From Flavobacteriales bacterium (GTDB lineage: Bacteria > Bacteroidota > Bacteroidia > Flavobacteriales_D > Crocinitomicaceae): a stretch of 64,000 nucleotides of DNA. Both the position numbers and the translations under genes were made by a program. The stretch lies in contig JADFAL010000036.1 of NCBI GenBank assembly GCA_015665275.1, forward strand, positions 1-64,000, in the 5' to 3' direction. Shown here piece after piece: positions 18,705-27,640 of the stretch (position 1 is the stretch's first letter; each line of letters begins with the position of its first letter). The notes below the pieces were generated by a model. That model ran no database searches. It saw nothing but the letters and a program-made list of their open reading frames with translations, and had not been told where the DNA came from.

Positions 18705-19778
18705 ATGAAAATCACCGTAGTTCTGGCGTCATTAGCACTTTTCTCTAGTTCTGTTTTTGGACAAAACTTGCCTGTTTCTCAATTGCCTGAAACAAAGAAA
18801 GCCGTCATTGAGGAATTCACGGCATTTCGCTGTTGAAACTGTCCATTGGGACATCAAATGACGAACACAATTGGTGATAATCTTGGTGAAGAAAATGTAC
18901 TGATAATCGCCTATCATATTGGAGGCCTGGCCACTCCTCAATCCGCTGGAGATCCCGATTTTCGTACCCCAGATGGAGATCAAATGCGCAATCATTTCAA
19001 TGTTGCCGGAACTCCATCAGGTCCAGTAAATCGATCAAGTTTTGGAACTTCTAACTTTATTGTCAACGCAAACAATTGGTCTTCTAATTGCACTTCGGAA
19101 GTAGCGAATACTGCGAATGCGAATGTTGCTCTGGATGTAGCGATTGATCACAACACGCGAGAAGTTACGATCAATACAGAAGTATTTTACACGACCAATT
19201 CCGCGAATACGCACTATCTAACTGTTGGGTATTTGGAAGAAGGAATCATCGCATCACAAATTTCGTACAATTCAACGTGGAACTCCGATTACTTCTATCC
19301 GAACGGCGATTATTATCATCGTCATGTTTTTCGCGGATTTATCAATAGTGCGGAAGGAGATGTGATAGACGCCAATGCAACAGCGATTATTTCAAACGAT
19401 TACACATTCACAGTTCCGACAGATATTAACGGCCAGCCGGTAAATATCTATTCTCTCGAATTCTTTGCAATTGTTCATGAAGGACTAAATGATTCCGCTG
19501 ATTCCGAAATAATCAATGCAGCAAAATCAACTGACTCGTTTGTAAATATTACTGAATTCGAAAAGCGAGAATTAATCGTTGCTCCAAATCCAAACAACGG
19601 ATCGTTTGTCATTAATGGGCTTGAGGATTCCGATGTTGTCATGATTAATGATTTGAGTGGAAGAACTGTTGATTTTATAAGAGAGGGAAATCGCGTAGAG
19701 GTAGCTACAAGTGGATTTTATCTTTTGAATGTTGCTGGAGATAAAGGTAGCGGTAATCTAGCTTTCACCGCAAAATAG
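18705..19778 (+). pseudogene. Omp28-like exported protein interrupted by an in-frame TGA within CxxC
   Basis: One frame of 358 codons runs from the ATG at 18705 to the stop at 19778, broken only by TGA at 18834-18836 (codon 44). Upstream are a signal peptide (LASLALFSSSVFGQ) and the conserved lead-in KKAVIEEFTAFRC. Downstream the frame continues NCPLGHQMT, so the reading is C-stop-N-C-P, where family members have a sense codon between the cysteines. The body (residues ~60-280) matches the Omp28-related fold (YHRHVFRGFI), and the C-terminus has a T9SS-type tail (VAPNPNNGSFVING). An ATG at 18846 could only give a protein without signal peptide or first cysteine. One base change (for example from GGA) would explain the stop; other readings are discussed in the findings. 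Confidence 0.75.
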
Positions 19779-19799
19779 GTCAAATTCGCAAAACCCTTC

Positions 19800-19818
19800 A
19801 ACGCAAAAATGCGTTTTT
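19800..19818 (+). terminator. Rho-independent terminator after the Omp28-like gene
   Basis: Stem AACGCA/TGCGTT around an AAAA loop, running into five Ts. It lies 22 bases after the stop at 19778, in front of uvrB. Confidence 0.65.
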
Positions 19819-19925
19819 GAACTTCTGAAATCACTAGGAATTCTCAATACAATTTCATATTTTCTTCTAATATATTTCCAGCGTCTAAGACATCTTCCTA
19901 CCCCGCGATTCCGTATTTTTACACT

Positions 19926-21959
19926 ATGAATTTTCAACTCGTTTCGGAATTCGAACCTACTGGGGATCAACCTCAGGCTATCAAAGAATTAGTTGACGGA
20001 ATTAATCAAGGCGTTACCGATCAAACCTTATTGGGAGTAACAGGAAGTGGTAAAACATTTACGGTCGCCAATGTGATCAAAGAAATCGAACGCCCCACAC
20101 TGATTTTATCTCATAATAAGACACTTGCCGCGCAATTGTACGGCGAATTCAAGCAGTTCTTTCCAGAAAACGCAGTCGAGTATTTCGTTTCATATTACGA
20201 TTACTATCAACCAGAAGCATTCTTACCAGTTACTGGAACATATATCGAGAAAGATTTATCCATAAATGATGAAATTGAAAAATTACGCTTGTCAGCTACA
20301 TCCTCCTTGTTATCGGGGCGAAAAGATGTAATTGTCGTAGCCTCTGTTTCATGCATCTACGGAATCGGAAACCCACAAGAATTCGAAAGCAGCATCATGC
20401 ATATTAAAAAGGGTGATGTAGTTTCGAGAAATAAATTCTTGTTCAAATTGGTGGAGAATCTGTACTCAAGAGCCAACCAAGACTTCGAAAGAGGAATGTT
20501 CAGAGTGAAAGGAGATACTGTTGATGTATACCTTGCATATGCAGATCACGCCATTCGTTTCGAATTCTGGGGCGATGAGATTGAAACCATCAGTTCAATT
20601 GACCCTGTAAATAATAGTGTCATTGAGCATCATGAAGACATTAGTGTCTATCCAGCCAATATTTTCGTGACCAGTCCAGAAACAACGAAAATGGCAATTG
20701 AACAAATTGGTGAAGACCTAGAGGTTCAGGTGGCCAAATTTCGCCAAGAAGGTAAAATTGAAGAGAGCGACCGATTGAAAGAACGCGTGACATACGATCT
20801 CGAAATGATTCGAGAATTGGGATATTGCTCCGGGATTGAGAATTATTCTCGATACTTTGACCGAAGAGAGCCCGGACAGCGGCCGTTCTGCTTGTTGGAT
20901 TACTTCCCAAAGGATTTCCTGATGGTTATCGACGAGAGTCATGTGACGCTTCCGCAAGTACGTGCTATGTATGGAGGTGATCGCGCAAGGAAAGTGAATT
21001 TGGTAGATTTTGGATTCCGCTTACCATCCGCAGTGGACAACCGACCGCTTCGATTTGAAGAATTTGAGAGTATGTTGCATCAAGTTTTATACGTTTCTGC
21101 GACACCTGCTGATTACGAATTGGAGAAATCAGAAGGAGTTCTTGTGCAACAAGTCATCCGGCCTACTGGACTTCTTGACCCCTTAATAGATGTTCGTCCT
21201 AGCGCAAATCAAATTGATAACTTGATCGAAGAAATTCAATTACGCATTGATAGAGATGAGCGAACACTAGTGACCACTCTCACCAAGCGAATGGCCGAAG
21301 AGCTTCAAAAATACCTGGATCGATTGGGGATTTTGTGTCGCTACATCCATTCGGATATTGACACAATTGAACGCGTTGAAATTTTACGTCAATTGCGACT
21401 CGGAGACTTTCACGTATTGATCGGAGTGAATCTTCTTCGAGAAGGACTAGATCTTCCGGAAGTATCGCTTGTAGCAATTTTGGATGCCGACAAAGAAGGC
21501 TTTTTAAGAAACGAAAGATCTCTTGTGCAGACTGTTGGTCGTGCAGCAAGAAATGTTAATGGCGCAGTGATTATGTACGCTGACAAGATTACGAATTCGA
21601 TGCAGCGAACCATTGACGAGACTGCAAGAAGAAGAGAACTCCAAAAAGCATACAACAAGGAGCACGGTATCACTCCTACTCCATTGAAGAAATCCAAAGA
21701 GCGCATCTTGGAATCAACCAAGGTAGCCGATGGAGATGGACCAACGGATTACAGGTTGATTGATACGCCATCGTTAGCGGCAGATCCAGTAGTGCAGTAC
21801 ATGTCCGAAGAACAATTGGCGAAATCCATCAAGCATACGAAGAAAATCATGGAAGATGCTGCCAAATCACTGGATTTTATTGAAGCAGCGCGTTTGAGAG
21901 ACGAACTGTTCGCGCTTCAGAAACAACTCAAAGAAGTACAAAAAGACCAAAAGAAATAG
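19926..21959 (+). CDS. uvrB: Excinuclease ABC subunit B
   Basis: 677 residues, the normal length. UvrB is the damage-verifying helicase-like subunit of nucleotide excision repair. Visible: Walker A GVTGSGKTFT (residue ~38), the beta-hairpin YYDYYQPEAF that inserts between DNA strands, DESH of the Walker B motif, the helicase motif V/VI region GVNLLREGLDLPEVSLVAIL and QTVGRAARN, and the C-terminal UVR motif (AAKSLDFIEAARLRDELFAL) that binds UvrC. The ATG at 19926 is preceded by TATTTTTA, one base from the -7 consensus. DUF3817 follows four bases after the stop. Confidence 0.98.
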   Translation: MNFQLVSEFEPTGDQPQAIKELVDGINQGVTDQTLLGVTGSGKTFTVANVIKEIERPTLILSHNKTLAAQLYGEFKQFFPENAVEYFVSYYDYYQPEAFLPVTGTYIEKDLSINDEIEKLRLSATSSLLSGRKDVIVVASVSCIYGIGNPQEFESSIMHIKKGDVVSRNKFLFKLVENLYSRANQDFERGMFRVKGDTVDVYLAYADHAIRFEFWGDEIETISSIDPVNNSVIEHHEDISVYPANIFVTSPETTKMAIEQIGEDLEVQVAKFRQEGKIEESDRLKERVTYDLEMIRELGYCSGIENYSRYFDRREPGQRPFCLLDYFPKDFLMVIDESHVTLPQVRAMYGGDRARKVNLVDFGFRLPSAVDNRPLRFEEFESMLHQVLYVSATPADYELEKSEGVLVQQVIRPTGLLDPLIDVRPSANQIDNLIEEIQLRIDRDERTLVTTLTKRMAEELQKYLDRLGILCRYIHSDIDTIERVEILRQLRLGDFHVLIGVNLLREGLDLPEVSLVAILDADKEGFLRNERSLVQTVGRAARNVNGAVIMYADKITNSMQRTIDETARRRELQKAYNKEHGITPTPLKKSKERILESTKVADGDGPTDYRLIDTPSLAADPVVQYMSEEQLAKSIKHTKKIMEDAAKSLDFIEAARLRDELFALQKQLKEVQKDQKK

Positions 21960-21963
21960 TCGC

Positions 21964-22275
21964 ATGAATTACAAAACACTTTTAGGCCAATTACGACTTC
22001 TTGCCATCGCAGAAGGAATTTCTTATTTACTCTTAGCTATAACCGTCCCTTTGAAATACATGTATGACATGGGCATGCCGAACCGCATTGTTGGAATGGC
22101 GCACGGTGTACTTTTTATTGCGTATTGCCTTTGGGTAGTTGTTTATGGAAGAGAAGCGAAATGGAAGTTAAGTACGATTTTCTGGAGTCTACTGGCCTCC
22201 CTCTTGCCTTTTGGAACGTTCATCGCCGATGCTAAAATTTTTAGCAAGGAAAAAGAGGTCGTAAGCGAAGATTAG
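21964..22275 (+). CDS. DUF3817 small membrane protein
   Basis: 103 residues with three membrane helices (about 10-30, 43-62, 70-90). The pattern LRLLAIAEGISYLLLA near the start, PLKYM, and GMAHGVLFIAYCLW are typical of DUF3817. The role is unknown. It starts 4 bases after uvrB, probably co-transcribed, and its end overlaps the convergent YegP gene by four bases. Confidence 0.88.
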   Translation: MNYKTLLGQLRLLAIAEGISYLLLAITVPLKYMYDMGMPNRIVGMAHGVLFIAYCLWVVVYGREAKWKLSTIFWSLLASLLPFGTFIADAKIFSKEKEVVSED

Positions 22276-22601
22276 CTTTCATCGATAACATTGGCCAGAG
22301 GCGCCAATTGCATTACGGCATCTACATCTGCTTCAAGAGTACTGCGTGACGCATAATACTTGCTCTTTCCCACAACTTTGTCATTCGCCGCCTTCAAAAC
22401 AAAGTAATAGTGATTGTCTGTTGTGTGTTTTTGATTGTACCGGCTCGAAAACGAAGCTATCGTGCGCATCGATTCAATACCATCTTCGGCTTCTTTCTTA
22501 GATTCATAATTCCCACTCTCCAAAATGGATTCATCATCCTTGGCATGAAGTGAAAAAGAGTAAAATCCGTCTTGACTTTTCTTGAGAATAAAATATCCCA
22601 T
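22272..22601 (-). CDS. YegP family (DUF1508) protein
   Basis: 109 residues built from two DUF1508 repeats: residues 3-50 (FILKKSQDGFYSFSLHAKDDESILESGNYESKK...) and 62-105 (HYYFVLKAANDKVVGKSKYYASR). Each repeat is a short beta-beta-beta-alpha unit; the double form is typical of YegP. The function is not known. Convergent with DUF3817. The upstream region up to 22796 is AT-rich and contains the comB promoter region. Confidence 0.9.
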   Translation of the reverse strand: MGYFILKKSQDGFYSFSLHAKDDESILESGNYESKKEAEDGIESMRTIASFSSRYNQKHTTDNHYYFVLKAANDKVVGKSKYYASRSTLEADVDAVMQLAPLANVIDES

Positions 22602-22795
22602 AGTACAGTTATTCGTGGTGACTCAAACCTAATGAGTTTTCAATCAAATTACAATACGCACAAATACTTAATTTTCATTTGCATAGCGCCATAAACCAAA
22701 AGAATTCAATACTAAACCGTTTTTGCGACAATTGGCTTTTAACAACTTTTTTTTTGATAAAAAACCGTCTTCTTACATTTAAGTATTTTCGTCGT

Positions 22796-23515
22796 ATGGA
22801 TCAAAGGAAACATATTGAAGTCTGCTTCACTCCAAGCGAGTACGAATATTTTAAAGGGGAGTATGACATCGTTGTTGTTATTGACGTACTTCGCGCAACC
22901 TCAGCTATTTGTGCCGCATTTGAAAACGGTATTAAGTCGATTATCCCAGTAGCATCAATTGAAGAAGCAAAAGAATATCAAAAGAAGGGCTATTTGGTTG
23001 GAGCCGAAAGAAAAGGGGAGATTGTTGAGGGGTTTGACTTTGGAAATTCACCCTATTCATACATGAAAGAGGAATTAAGGGGGAAGGAAGTTGTGCTGTC
23101 TACCACGAATGGAACCAAAGCCTTATCTATCGCGAGCGACGCCGACACAGTTGTTGTTGGATCCTTACTGAATTTGGATTCGCTCTGTAAATGGCTCGAA
23201 AAACAAAATAAAAACACGTTGTGCTTATGTTCTGGCTGGCAAGACAAGTTCAATCTAGAAGATACTATCTGCGCTGGAGCCATCTCTGAATATTTATTAG
23301 GAACTGGGAAATTCACTTCAGACGAAGACTCCTCCATCGCTGCGAAATACCTTTATTTATCTGCTTGGGTGAATCCCCTTGGATATTTAAAGTCAAGTTC
23401 GCACAGAAGACGTTTAAAAAACTTAAATTTAAACGACGATATAAAATACTGTCTCACACCGAATCAAACGGATGTGATTCCGATTTTGAAGGATGGCAAA
23501 CTGGTTAAAATATAA
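22796..23515 (+). CDS. comB: 2-phosphosulfolactate phosphatase (ComB family)
   Basis: 239 residues from ATG 22796 (MDQRKHIEV); the frame is open to 22679 but that leader is AT-rich and lacks family similarity. Signatures: IEVCFTPSEYEYF, VVIDVLRATSAICAAFENG, VGAERKGE, FDFGNSP, LSTTNGTKAL and LCSGWQDKFNLEDTICAGA, in ComB order. The family removes phosphate from 2-phosphosulfolactate (coenzyme M route in archaea); in Bacteroidota the product is presumably sulfolactate or a relative, so the physiological role is uncertain. Its end overlaps the next gene by 23 bases. Confidence 0.92.
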   Translation: MDQRKHIEVCFTPSEYEYFKGEYDIVVVIDVLRATSAICAAFENGIKSIIPVASIEEAKEYQKKGYLVGAERKGEIVEGFDFGNSPYSYMKEELRGKEVVLSTTNGTKALSIASDADTVVVGSLLNLDSLCKWLEKQNKNTLCLCSGWQDKFNLEDTICAGAISEYLLGTGKFTSDEDSSIAAKYLYLSAWVNPLGYLKSSSHRRRLKNLNLNDDIKYCLTPNQTDVIPILKDGKLVKI

Positions 23516-24506
23516 GTGGGTTCTGATTGTATTGCCGCTTCTGTTTCTCGGACAGAGTAGCATGCAAGAGAACGCTGATTTCCAAAAACGTTGGGGATTC
23601 TTTGGGCATAAACGTGTAAATAGAATTGCTGTTTTCACCCTTCCTCCCGAAATGTTTGGTTTCTATAAGGAACATCTAGAGTACATTACAGATCACGCAG
23701 TAGATCCTGATAAAAGACGCTATGCAGTTGATGGCGAAGCGCAGCGTCACTACATCGATATCGACCATTACGTGAAAGAAGGGGAAGATCCTTTTGAAAT
23801 CATGCCTAAAAAATGGAAAGATGCCGTTGCTAAATTTTCGGAAGACACCCTTCAAGCTTATGGGATTGTTCCATGGCATATCAAGGTGATGAAGTTTAAA
23901 CTGCAGCGGGCTTTCGAATCAAAAAACATCGATCTGATTTTAAAATATTCTGCTGATATCGGTCATTACATTGGTGACGCTCACGTTCCGCTGCATACGA
24001 CTGAAAACTACAACGGACAAATGACCAATCAAAAGGGGATTCACGGATTATGGGAGAGCCGATTGGTTGAATTGAATGCTGAAGATTATGACTACTTCGT
24101 AGGTAAGGCGGTGTACATAGACAACATTGAAGAATTTGTCTGGCAGCGCGTGAAAGAGTCTCACTTGCTGGTAGATTCTGTTCTTCGAATAGAAAAAGAA
24201 CTCACTGAGGAATTTGATCCTGATGCAAAATATAGCTTCGAGAAACGTGGAAACACTACCGTTCAGGTGTACTCGTTTGAATTCTCTCAAGAATACCACA
24301 AGCGCATGAACGACATGGTAGAACGCCGATTGCGAAAGGCCATTCTTGCGGTAGGTTCCATCTGGTATACAGCGTGGGTAGATGCAGGACAACCCGATCT
24401 TACTGAACTTCAAAATAAAGAGCCTTCTCCAGAACTCGTTGAAGAAATGAAACAGCTGGACGCTGATTTCCATTCGGGCGAACACAAAGGAAGAATCTGC
24501 GAATAA
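23493..24506 (+). CDS. Zinc-dependent phospholipase C / S1-P1 nuclease-like exported protein
   Basis: 337 residues. A hydrophobic N-terminus (about 8-22, VLIVLPLLFLGQSS) acts as signal peptide or anchor. The metal-site pattern of the S1/P1-phospholipase C fold is visible: WGFFGHKRVNRIAVF near residue 34, ITDHAVDPDKRR, YIDIDHY, ADIGHYIGDAHVPLH and GIHGLWESR; these His/Asp residues are expected to bind a zinc cluster. The enzyme type cleaves phosphodiester bonds, but whether lipid or nucleic acid is the substrate cannot be read from sequence. It starts inside the comB 3' end, so translation may be coupled. Confidence 0.85.
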   Translation: MANWLKYKWVLIVLPLLFLGQSSMQENADFQKRWGFFGHKRVNRIAVFTLPPEMFGFYKEHLEYITDHAVDPDKRRYAVDGEAQRHYIDIDHYVKEGEDPFEIMPKKWKDAVAKFSEDTLQAYGIVPWHIKVMKFKLQRAFESKNIDLILKYSADIGHYIGDAHVPLHTTENYNGQMTNQKGIHGLWESRLVELNAEDYDYFVGKAVYIDNIEEFVWQRVKESHLLVDSVLRIEKELTEEFDPDAKYSFEKRGNTTVQVYSFEFSQEYHKRMNDMVERRLRKAILAVGSIWYTAWVDAGQPDLTELQNKEPSPELVEEMKQLDADFHSGEHKGRICE

Positions 24507-24534
24507 GCTGAACCTTTCTTAAACTGTATTGTAC

Positions 24535-24557
24535 GGGGGGTAACAAAACAGCACCCC
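24535..24557 (+). promoter_or_regulatory. GC hairpin directly before a start codon
   Basis: GGGGT at 24537-24541 can pair with ACCCC at 24553-24557 across an 11-base loop, and the ATG of the rhodanese gene follows immediately. It would cover the ribosome binding region. The stem is only 5 bp, so it may be chance. Confidence 0.25.
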
Positions 24558-25154
24558 ATGAAACAATTAATCATTGCTGCCATTGCGTTATTAGCATTCT
24601 CAAGTCAAGCGCAAGAAGGAACTATTTATCCAGATGAATCTTACGTCGACTTTGATCGGTTTTTAGCATTGGCTAATGAAGTTCGGGATCATCGCGAAGA
24701 ACGTATGATTTCCATGCAAGAATTCAATGAAATGACTTCAGAAAAGAATACCATTATTCTTGACACGCGATCCAAAGCAATGTACGATGCTAAGCACATT
24801 AAAGGAGCCATTCATTTATGTTTCTCTGATTTTACTCAATTAAATCTGGCCCGAATAATTCCTGACACCAATACGCGTATTCTGATTTACTGTAATAACA
24901 ACATTTTGGATGACGAATTGTTTTTCCCTACAAAATCACTTAGTCCAATTGAAATGGAGGAGATACGACTACGGTCCCTTCCGAATGGTCCGAAAGAATT
25001 TCCATTAACCATGGCGTTGAATGTTCCAACGTACATCAATTTATACGGCTATGGATACAAGAATGTGTACGAATTGGCTGATTTAGTATCCACTAGAAGC
25101 TCCGAAATTGAATTTGAAGGTTCAGAAATTATAGTCGACGAAAGCAGAAATTAG
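24558..25154 (+). CDS. Exported rhodanese-like domain protein
   Basis: 198 residues. Signal peptide at residues 1-19 (LIIAAIALLAFSSQAQ), so periplasmic. Residues about 50-175 form a rhodanese-like domain: ISMQEFNEMTSEKNTIILDTRS, YDAKHIKGAIHLCFSDF, and the catalytic loop RILIYCNNN with the active cysteine. An insert of about 40 residues lies after the active loop before the last YGYGYKNVYEL segment. Rhodaneses move sulfane sulfur; exported ones have varied and mostly unknown roles. Confidence 0.88.
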   Translation: MKQLIIAAIALLAFSSQAQEGTIYPDESYVDFDRFLALANEVRDHREERMISMQEFNEMTSEKNTIILDTRSKAMYDAKHIKGAIHLCFSDFTQLNLARIIPDTNTRILIYCNNNILDDELFFPTKSLSPIEMEEIRLRSLPNGPKEFPLTMALNVPTYINLYGYGYKNVYELADLVSTRSSEIEFEGSEIIVDESRN

Positions 25155-25216
25155 ATGAACGTTTTTTTTCGGGAATCGAAATCAAAGTAATACCTTCTAA
25201 CTTCAACCTTTTACTT

Positions 25217-25579
25217 TCAACTCCCCTCGCTACTTTTCTTCCGTTTCTTACTAGCCTTGGCCTCCGGATTAAAATCCAAACAGCGCTGAATCCAGAATTC
25301 TAAATCATCTTCGCGGTCGACACCTTCCGGAGCTACGAAAAGATAGCCAATCATAGGACGTTTCGTAAAATCCATCGGACGTGCCCCTTCCCTTTCCATC
25401 AATATTGAATACTGCTCCGTTCCGACCCGAGCCATGAAATCTCCCTTCACAATTCCAAAGCACATTTTTTCATCTACCATATAGCACAATCCGCCCATCA
25501 TTTTTCGCGCCTCGTGCAGAATATTTTTTTCGCTCAAAATGCGATCAATCCGTTCCTGTAGGTATTCGTCGTATGCCAT
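25217..25579 (-). CDS. TfoX/Sxy N-terminal domain protein
   Basis: 120 residues. The TfoX-N fold is recognisable from ARKMMGGLCYMVDEKMCFGIVKGDFMARVG, RPMDFTKRPM and the C-terminal FWIQRCLDFNPEA, with a basic lysine tail (ASKKRKKSS). Only the N-terminal domain is present, as is usual for the short form in Bacteroidota, so a competence-regulator role should not be assumed. Divergent from the ABC transporter genes. The 62-base gap 25155-25216 has a short GAAAGT/ACTTTC-type stretch described in the findings. Confidence 0.88.
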   Translation of the reverse strand: MAYDEYLQERIDRILSEKNILHEARKMMGGLCYMVDEKMCFGIVKGDFMARVGTEQYSILMEREGARPMDFTKRPMIGYLFVAPEGVDREDDLEFWIQRCLDFNPEAKASKKRKKSSEGS

Positions 25580-25636
25580 ATTTTAAAGCTACATTTTTTT
25601 GATGTAATCCGTACATTTATCGCAAATGCAAAACCT

Positions 25637-26413
25637 ATGATAGAGGCGCTCAATTTGCGAAAGGAATTTGTTCTTACAAAACAGCAACGCAAGGAACTCA
25701 ATACAACAGATAAATTAGCCATTGCCGTAAACGATGTCAGTTTTACATGCCAGCCTGGACGTGTTTTTTCACTTCTTGGGCCCAATGGTGCAGGAAAAAC
25801 AACGACACTGCGCATGCTTTCCACCATATTCAAGCCAACCTCTGGAAGTATCAAAATTGTTGGAGTCGATGCCATTGCTCATCCTCAGGAAGCACGAAAG
25901 AAAATGGGGTTCCTTACGGGATCTACTGGATTGTACGCGCGACTGACTCCCAATGAGGTATTGAAGTACTTTGCTGATTTGTACGAGATTCCGAAAGCCG
26001 AATTTGAGCAACGAAAGGAAGAACTCTATACCTTACTCGATATGCATGATTTTCAAGGCAAACGCATTGGAAAGCTTTCTACAGGAATGAAGCAAAAAGT
26101 TTCCATCTGCAGAACGATGATTCATGATCCAGAAGTGGTGATTTTTGACGAACCCACCAGCGGATTGGATGTTATTACAGCCGAAAACATCATCGAACTC
26201 ATTCGAAGTTGTCGTGAACAAGGAAAAACAGTGATTTTCTCCAGTCACATCATGAGTGAGGTTGATTTATTGTGTGACGATTTGGCAATCATTCATAAAG
26301 GAGAAATGCTGTTTAATGGAACCATGGCAAGTTTCAAACAAGAAATGCAAGCAGAAAACCTAACTGCGGAATTTATCCGAATCGTTAACGCTACTCAAAA
26401 CGAAACAACATGA
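25637..26413 (+). CDS. ABC transporter ATP-binding protein (NatA type)
   Basis: 258 residues. Walker A GPNGAGKTTTLRM (residue ~55), Q-loop region GFLTGSTGLYARLTP, signature LSTGMKQKVS, Walker B VVIFDEPTSGLD and H-loop FSSHIMSEVD are all intact. The order and the GSTGLYARLT segment fit NatA/ABC-2 exporter ATPases. Its stop overlaps the start of the permease gene by 4 bases, so the two form one exporter. Substrate (sodium, drug or other) cannot be told. Confidence 0.95.
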   Translation: MIEALNLRKEFVLTKQQRKELNTTDKLAIAVNDVSFTCQPGRVFSLLGPNGAGKTTTLRMLSTIFKPTSGSIKIVGVDAIAHPQEARKKMGFLTGSTGLYARLTPNEVLKYFADLYEIPKAEFEQRKEELYTLLDMHDFQGKRIGKLSTGMKQKVSICRTMIHDPEVVIFDEPTSGLDVITAENIIELIRSCREQGKTVIFSSHIMSEVDLLCDDLAIIHKGEMLFNGTMASFKQEMQAENLTAEFIRIVNATQNETT

Positions 26414-27600
26414 TTTTTACCATATTCAAAAAAGAGCTAAAGGACACGTTACGTGATCGTCGTACCCTCATCATGATGTTGGTAATACCTACATTGGTCT
26501 TCCCTATCATTCTGAATGTATTCGTTGGAGTGTCCTCTTCTTTCTCTGAGGAGGCAGCAAAGAAAAAAGTTAAAATCGGATACGTAGGTGCCCCTGACAA
26601 TTACATCAGCCAAAAACTCAACGAACTTCCTGAAGAAATGGGCAAACGGGAAATCATTTTCTATAGTGATACCGCAACGTTGTTCAAAGATCTTCGCTCC
26701 GAATCTATCCAAATCGGAATGTTCATGCCAGACGATTTCAATCGTCGAATGACACGTAAAGAACCCGCTCCGGTAACGGTCTTCTTTAATGCAACAGATA
26801 TGGGAATGAAAGATCGAGCGGAAATCTACCTTGAAGAGATCCAAAGGCAAGCAAAGGAGAATCGCTACATAGAAATGGACTTAAAAGAATCAGAATTGAG
26901 ACCTATCGAGGTAGAATATCAAAACATTGCTTCTGGAAAAGAAATGATTGGAAAACTGGCCGGAGGAATCCTTCCCTACATCTTCATTGCATTTGGTTTT
27001 CTAGGATGTATGTATCCCGCTATCGACCTGTTTACAGGTGAAAAAGAGCGTGGGACCATCGAAACTTTACTAACTACGCCCGTACGTCGCTGGCAAATCC
27101 TTTTCGGTAAAATGGGTGTTGTAGTGCTATCTGGATTGCTTGCTTCGACATGTGCATTGCTCGGATTGTTCCTTTCCATTGAAGTCTTTGATCTTGTAAA
27201 AGATCCGGAATTACTCAACATTATTCATGAAATTCTAAGTCCTACCTTCATATTAATGATGTATGGATTGCTATTCCCATTGACCGTATTCTTTGCAGGA
27301 ACTATGATCCCAATCGCAGTATATGCTAAAAGTTTTAAGGAGGCTCAGAGTATTATTACTCCTTTGAATATTGTGATGGTACTGCCAGCAATGGTTGGCT
27401 TCTTCCCGGGGATTGAACTCGATGCCGTTACTGCGGCCATTCCTGTAGTTAACATTGTACTTGCTACCAAAGAACTCATTGCGGGAACCTTGGATTTCAG
27501 TCTGTTACTTATTAGTTTCGGAGTAATGATTGCCTTAGCAGTTCTTGCCGTTACCGTTTCATACAAGCGATTTGACAAGGAAACCAACGTGATTATGTAA
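26410..27600 (+). CDS. ABC-2 type transporter permease (NatB type)
   Basis: 396 residues. One N-terminal helix (about 20-42, TLIMMLVIPTLVFPIILNVF), a large extracytoplasmic domain (~50-180), then five or more helices from residue ~185 on, containing the ABC-2 hallmark AIDLFTGEKERGTIETLLTTPV. This is the NatB/ABC-2 permease layout and it pairs with the overlapping ATPase gene. The start IFTIFKKELKDTLRDRRTL is typical for the family. Confidence 0.93.
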   Translation: MIFTIFKKELKDTLRDRRTLIMMLVIPTLVFPIILNVFVGVSSSFSEEAAKKKVKIGYVGAPDNYISQKLNELPEEMGKREIIFYSDTATLFKDLRSESIQIGMFMPDDFNRRMTRKEPAPVTVFFNATDMGMKDRAEIYLEEIQRQAKENRYIEMDLKESELRPIEVEYQNIASGKEMIGKLAGGILPYIFIAFGFLGCMYPAIDLFTGEKERGTIETLLTTPVRRWQILFGKMGVVVLSGLLASTCALLGLFLSIEVFDLVKDPELLNIIHEILSPTFILMMYGLLFPLTVFFAGTMIPIAVYAKSFKEAQSIITPLNIVMVLPAMVGFFPGIELDAVTAAIPVVNIVLATKELIAGTLDFSLLLISFGVMIALAVLAVTVSYKRFDKETNVIM

Positions 27601-27640
27601 TGGTACAATTTGTGCTGTAGCCGTATCAATTATCAGACTT

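Noticed and set aside
18834-18853. Firm call of a selenocysteine codon
   Set aside because: No sel genes in view, both CxxC cysteines are retained, and the hairpin starts only three bases after the TGA with a 5-bp stem; kept as a question in the findings, not as an annotation.
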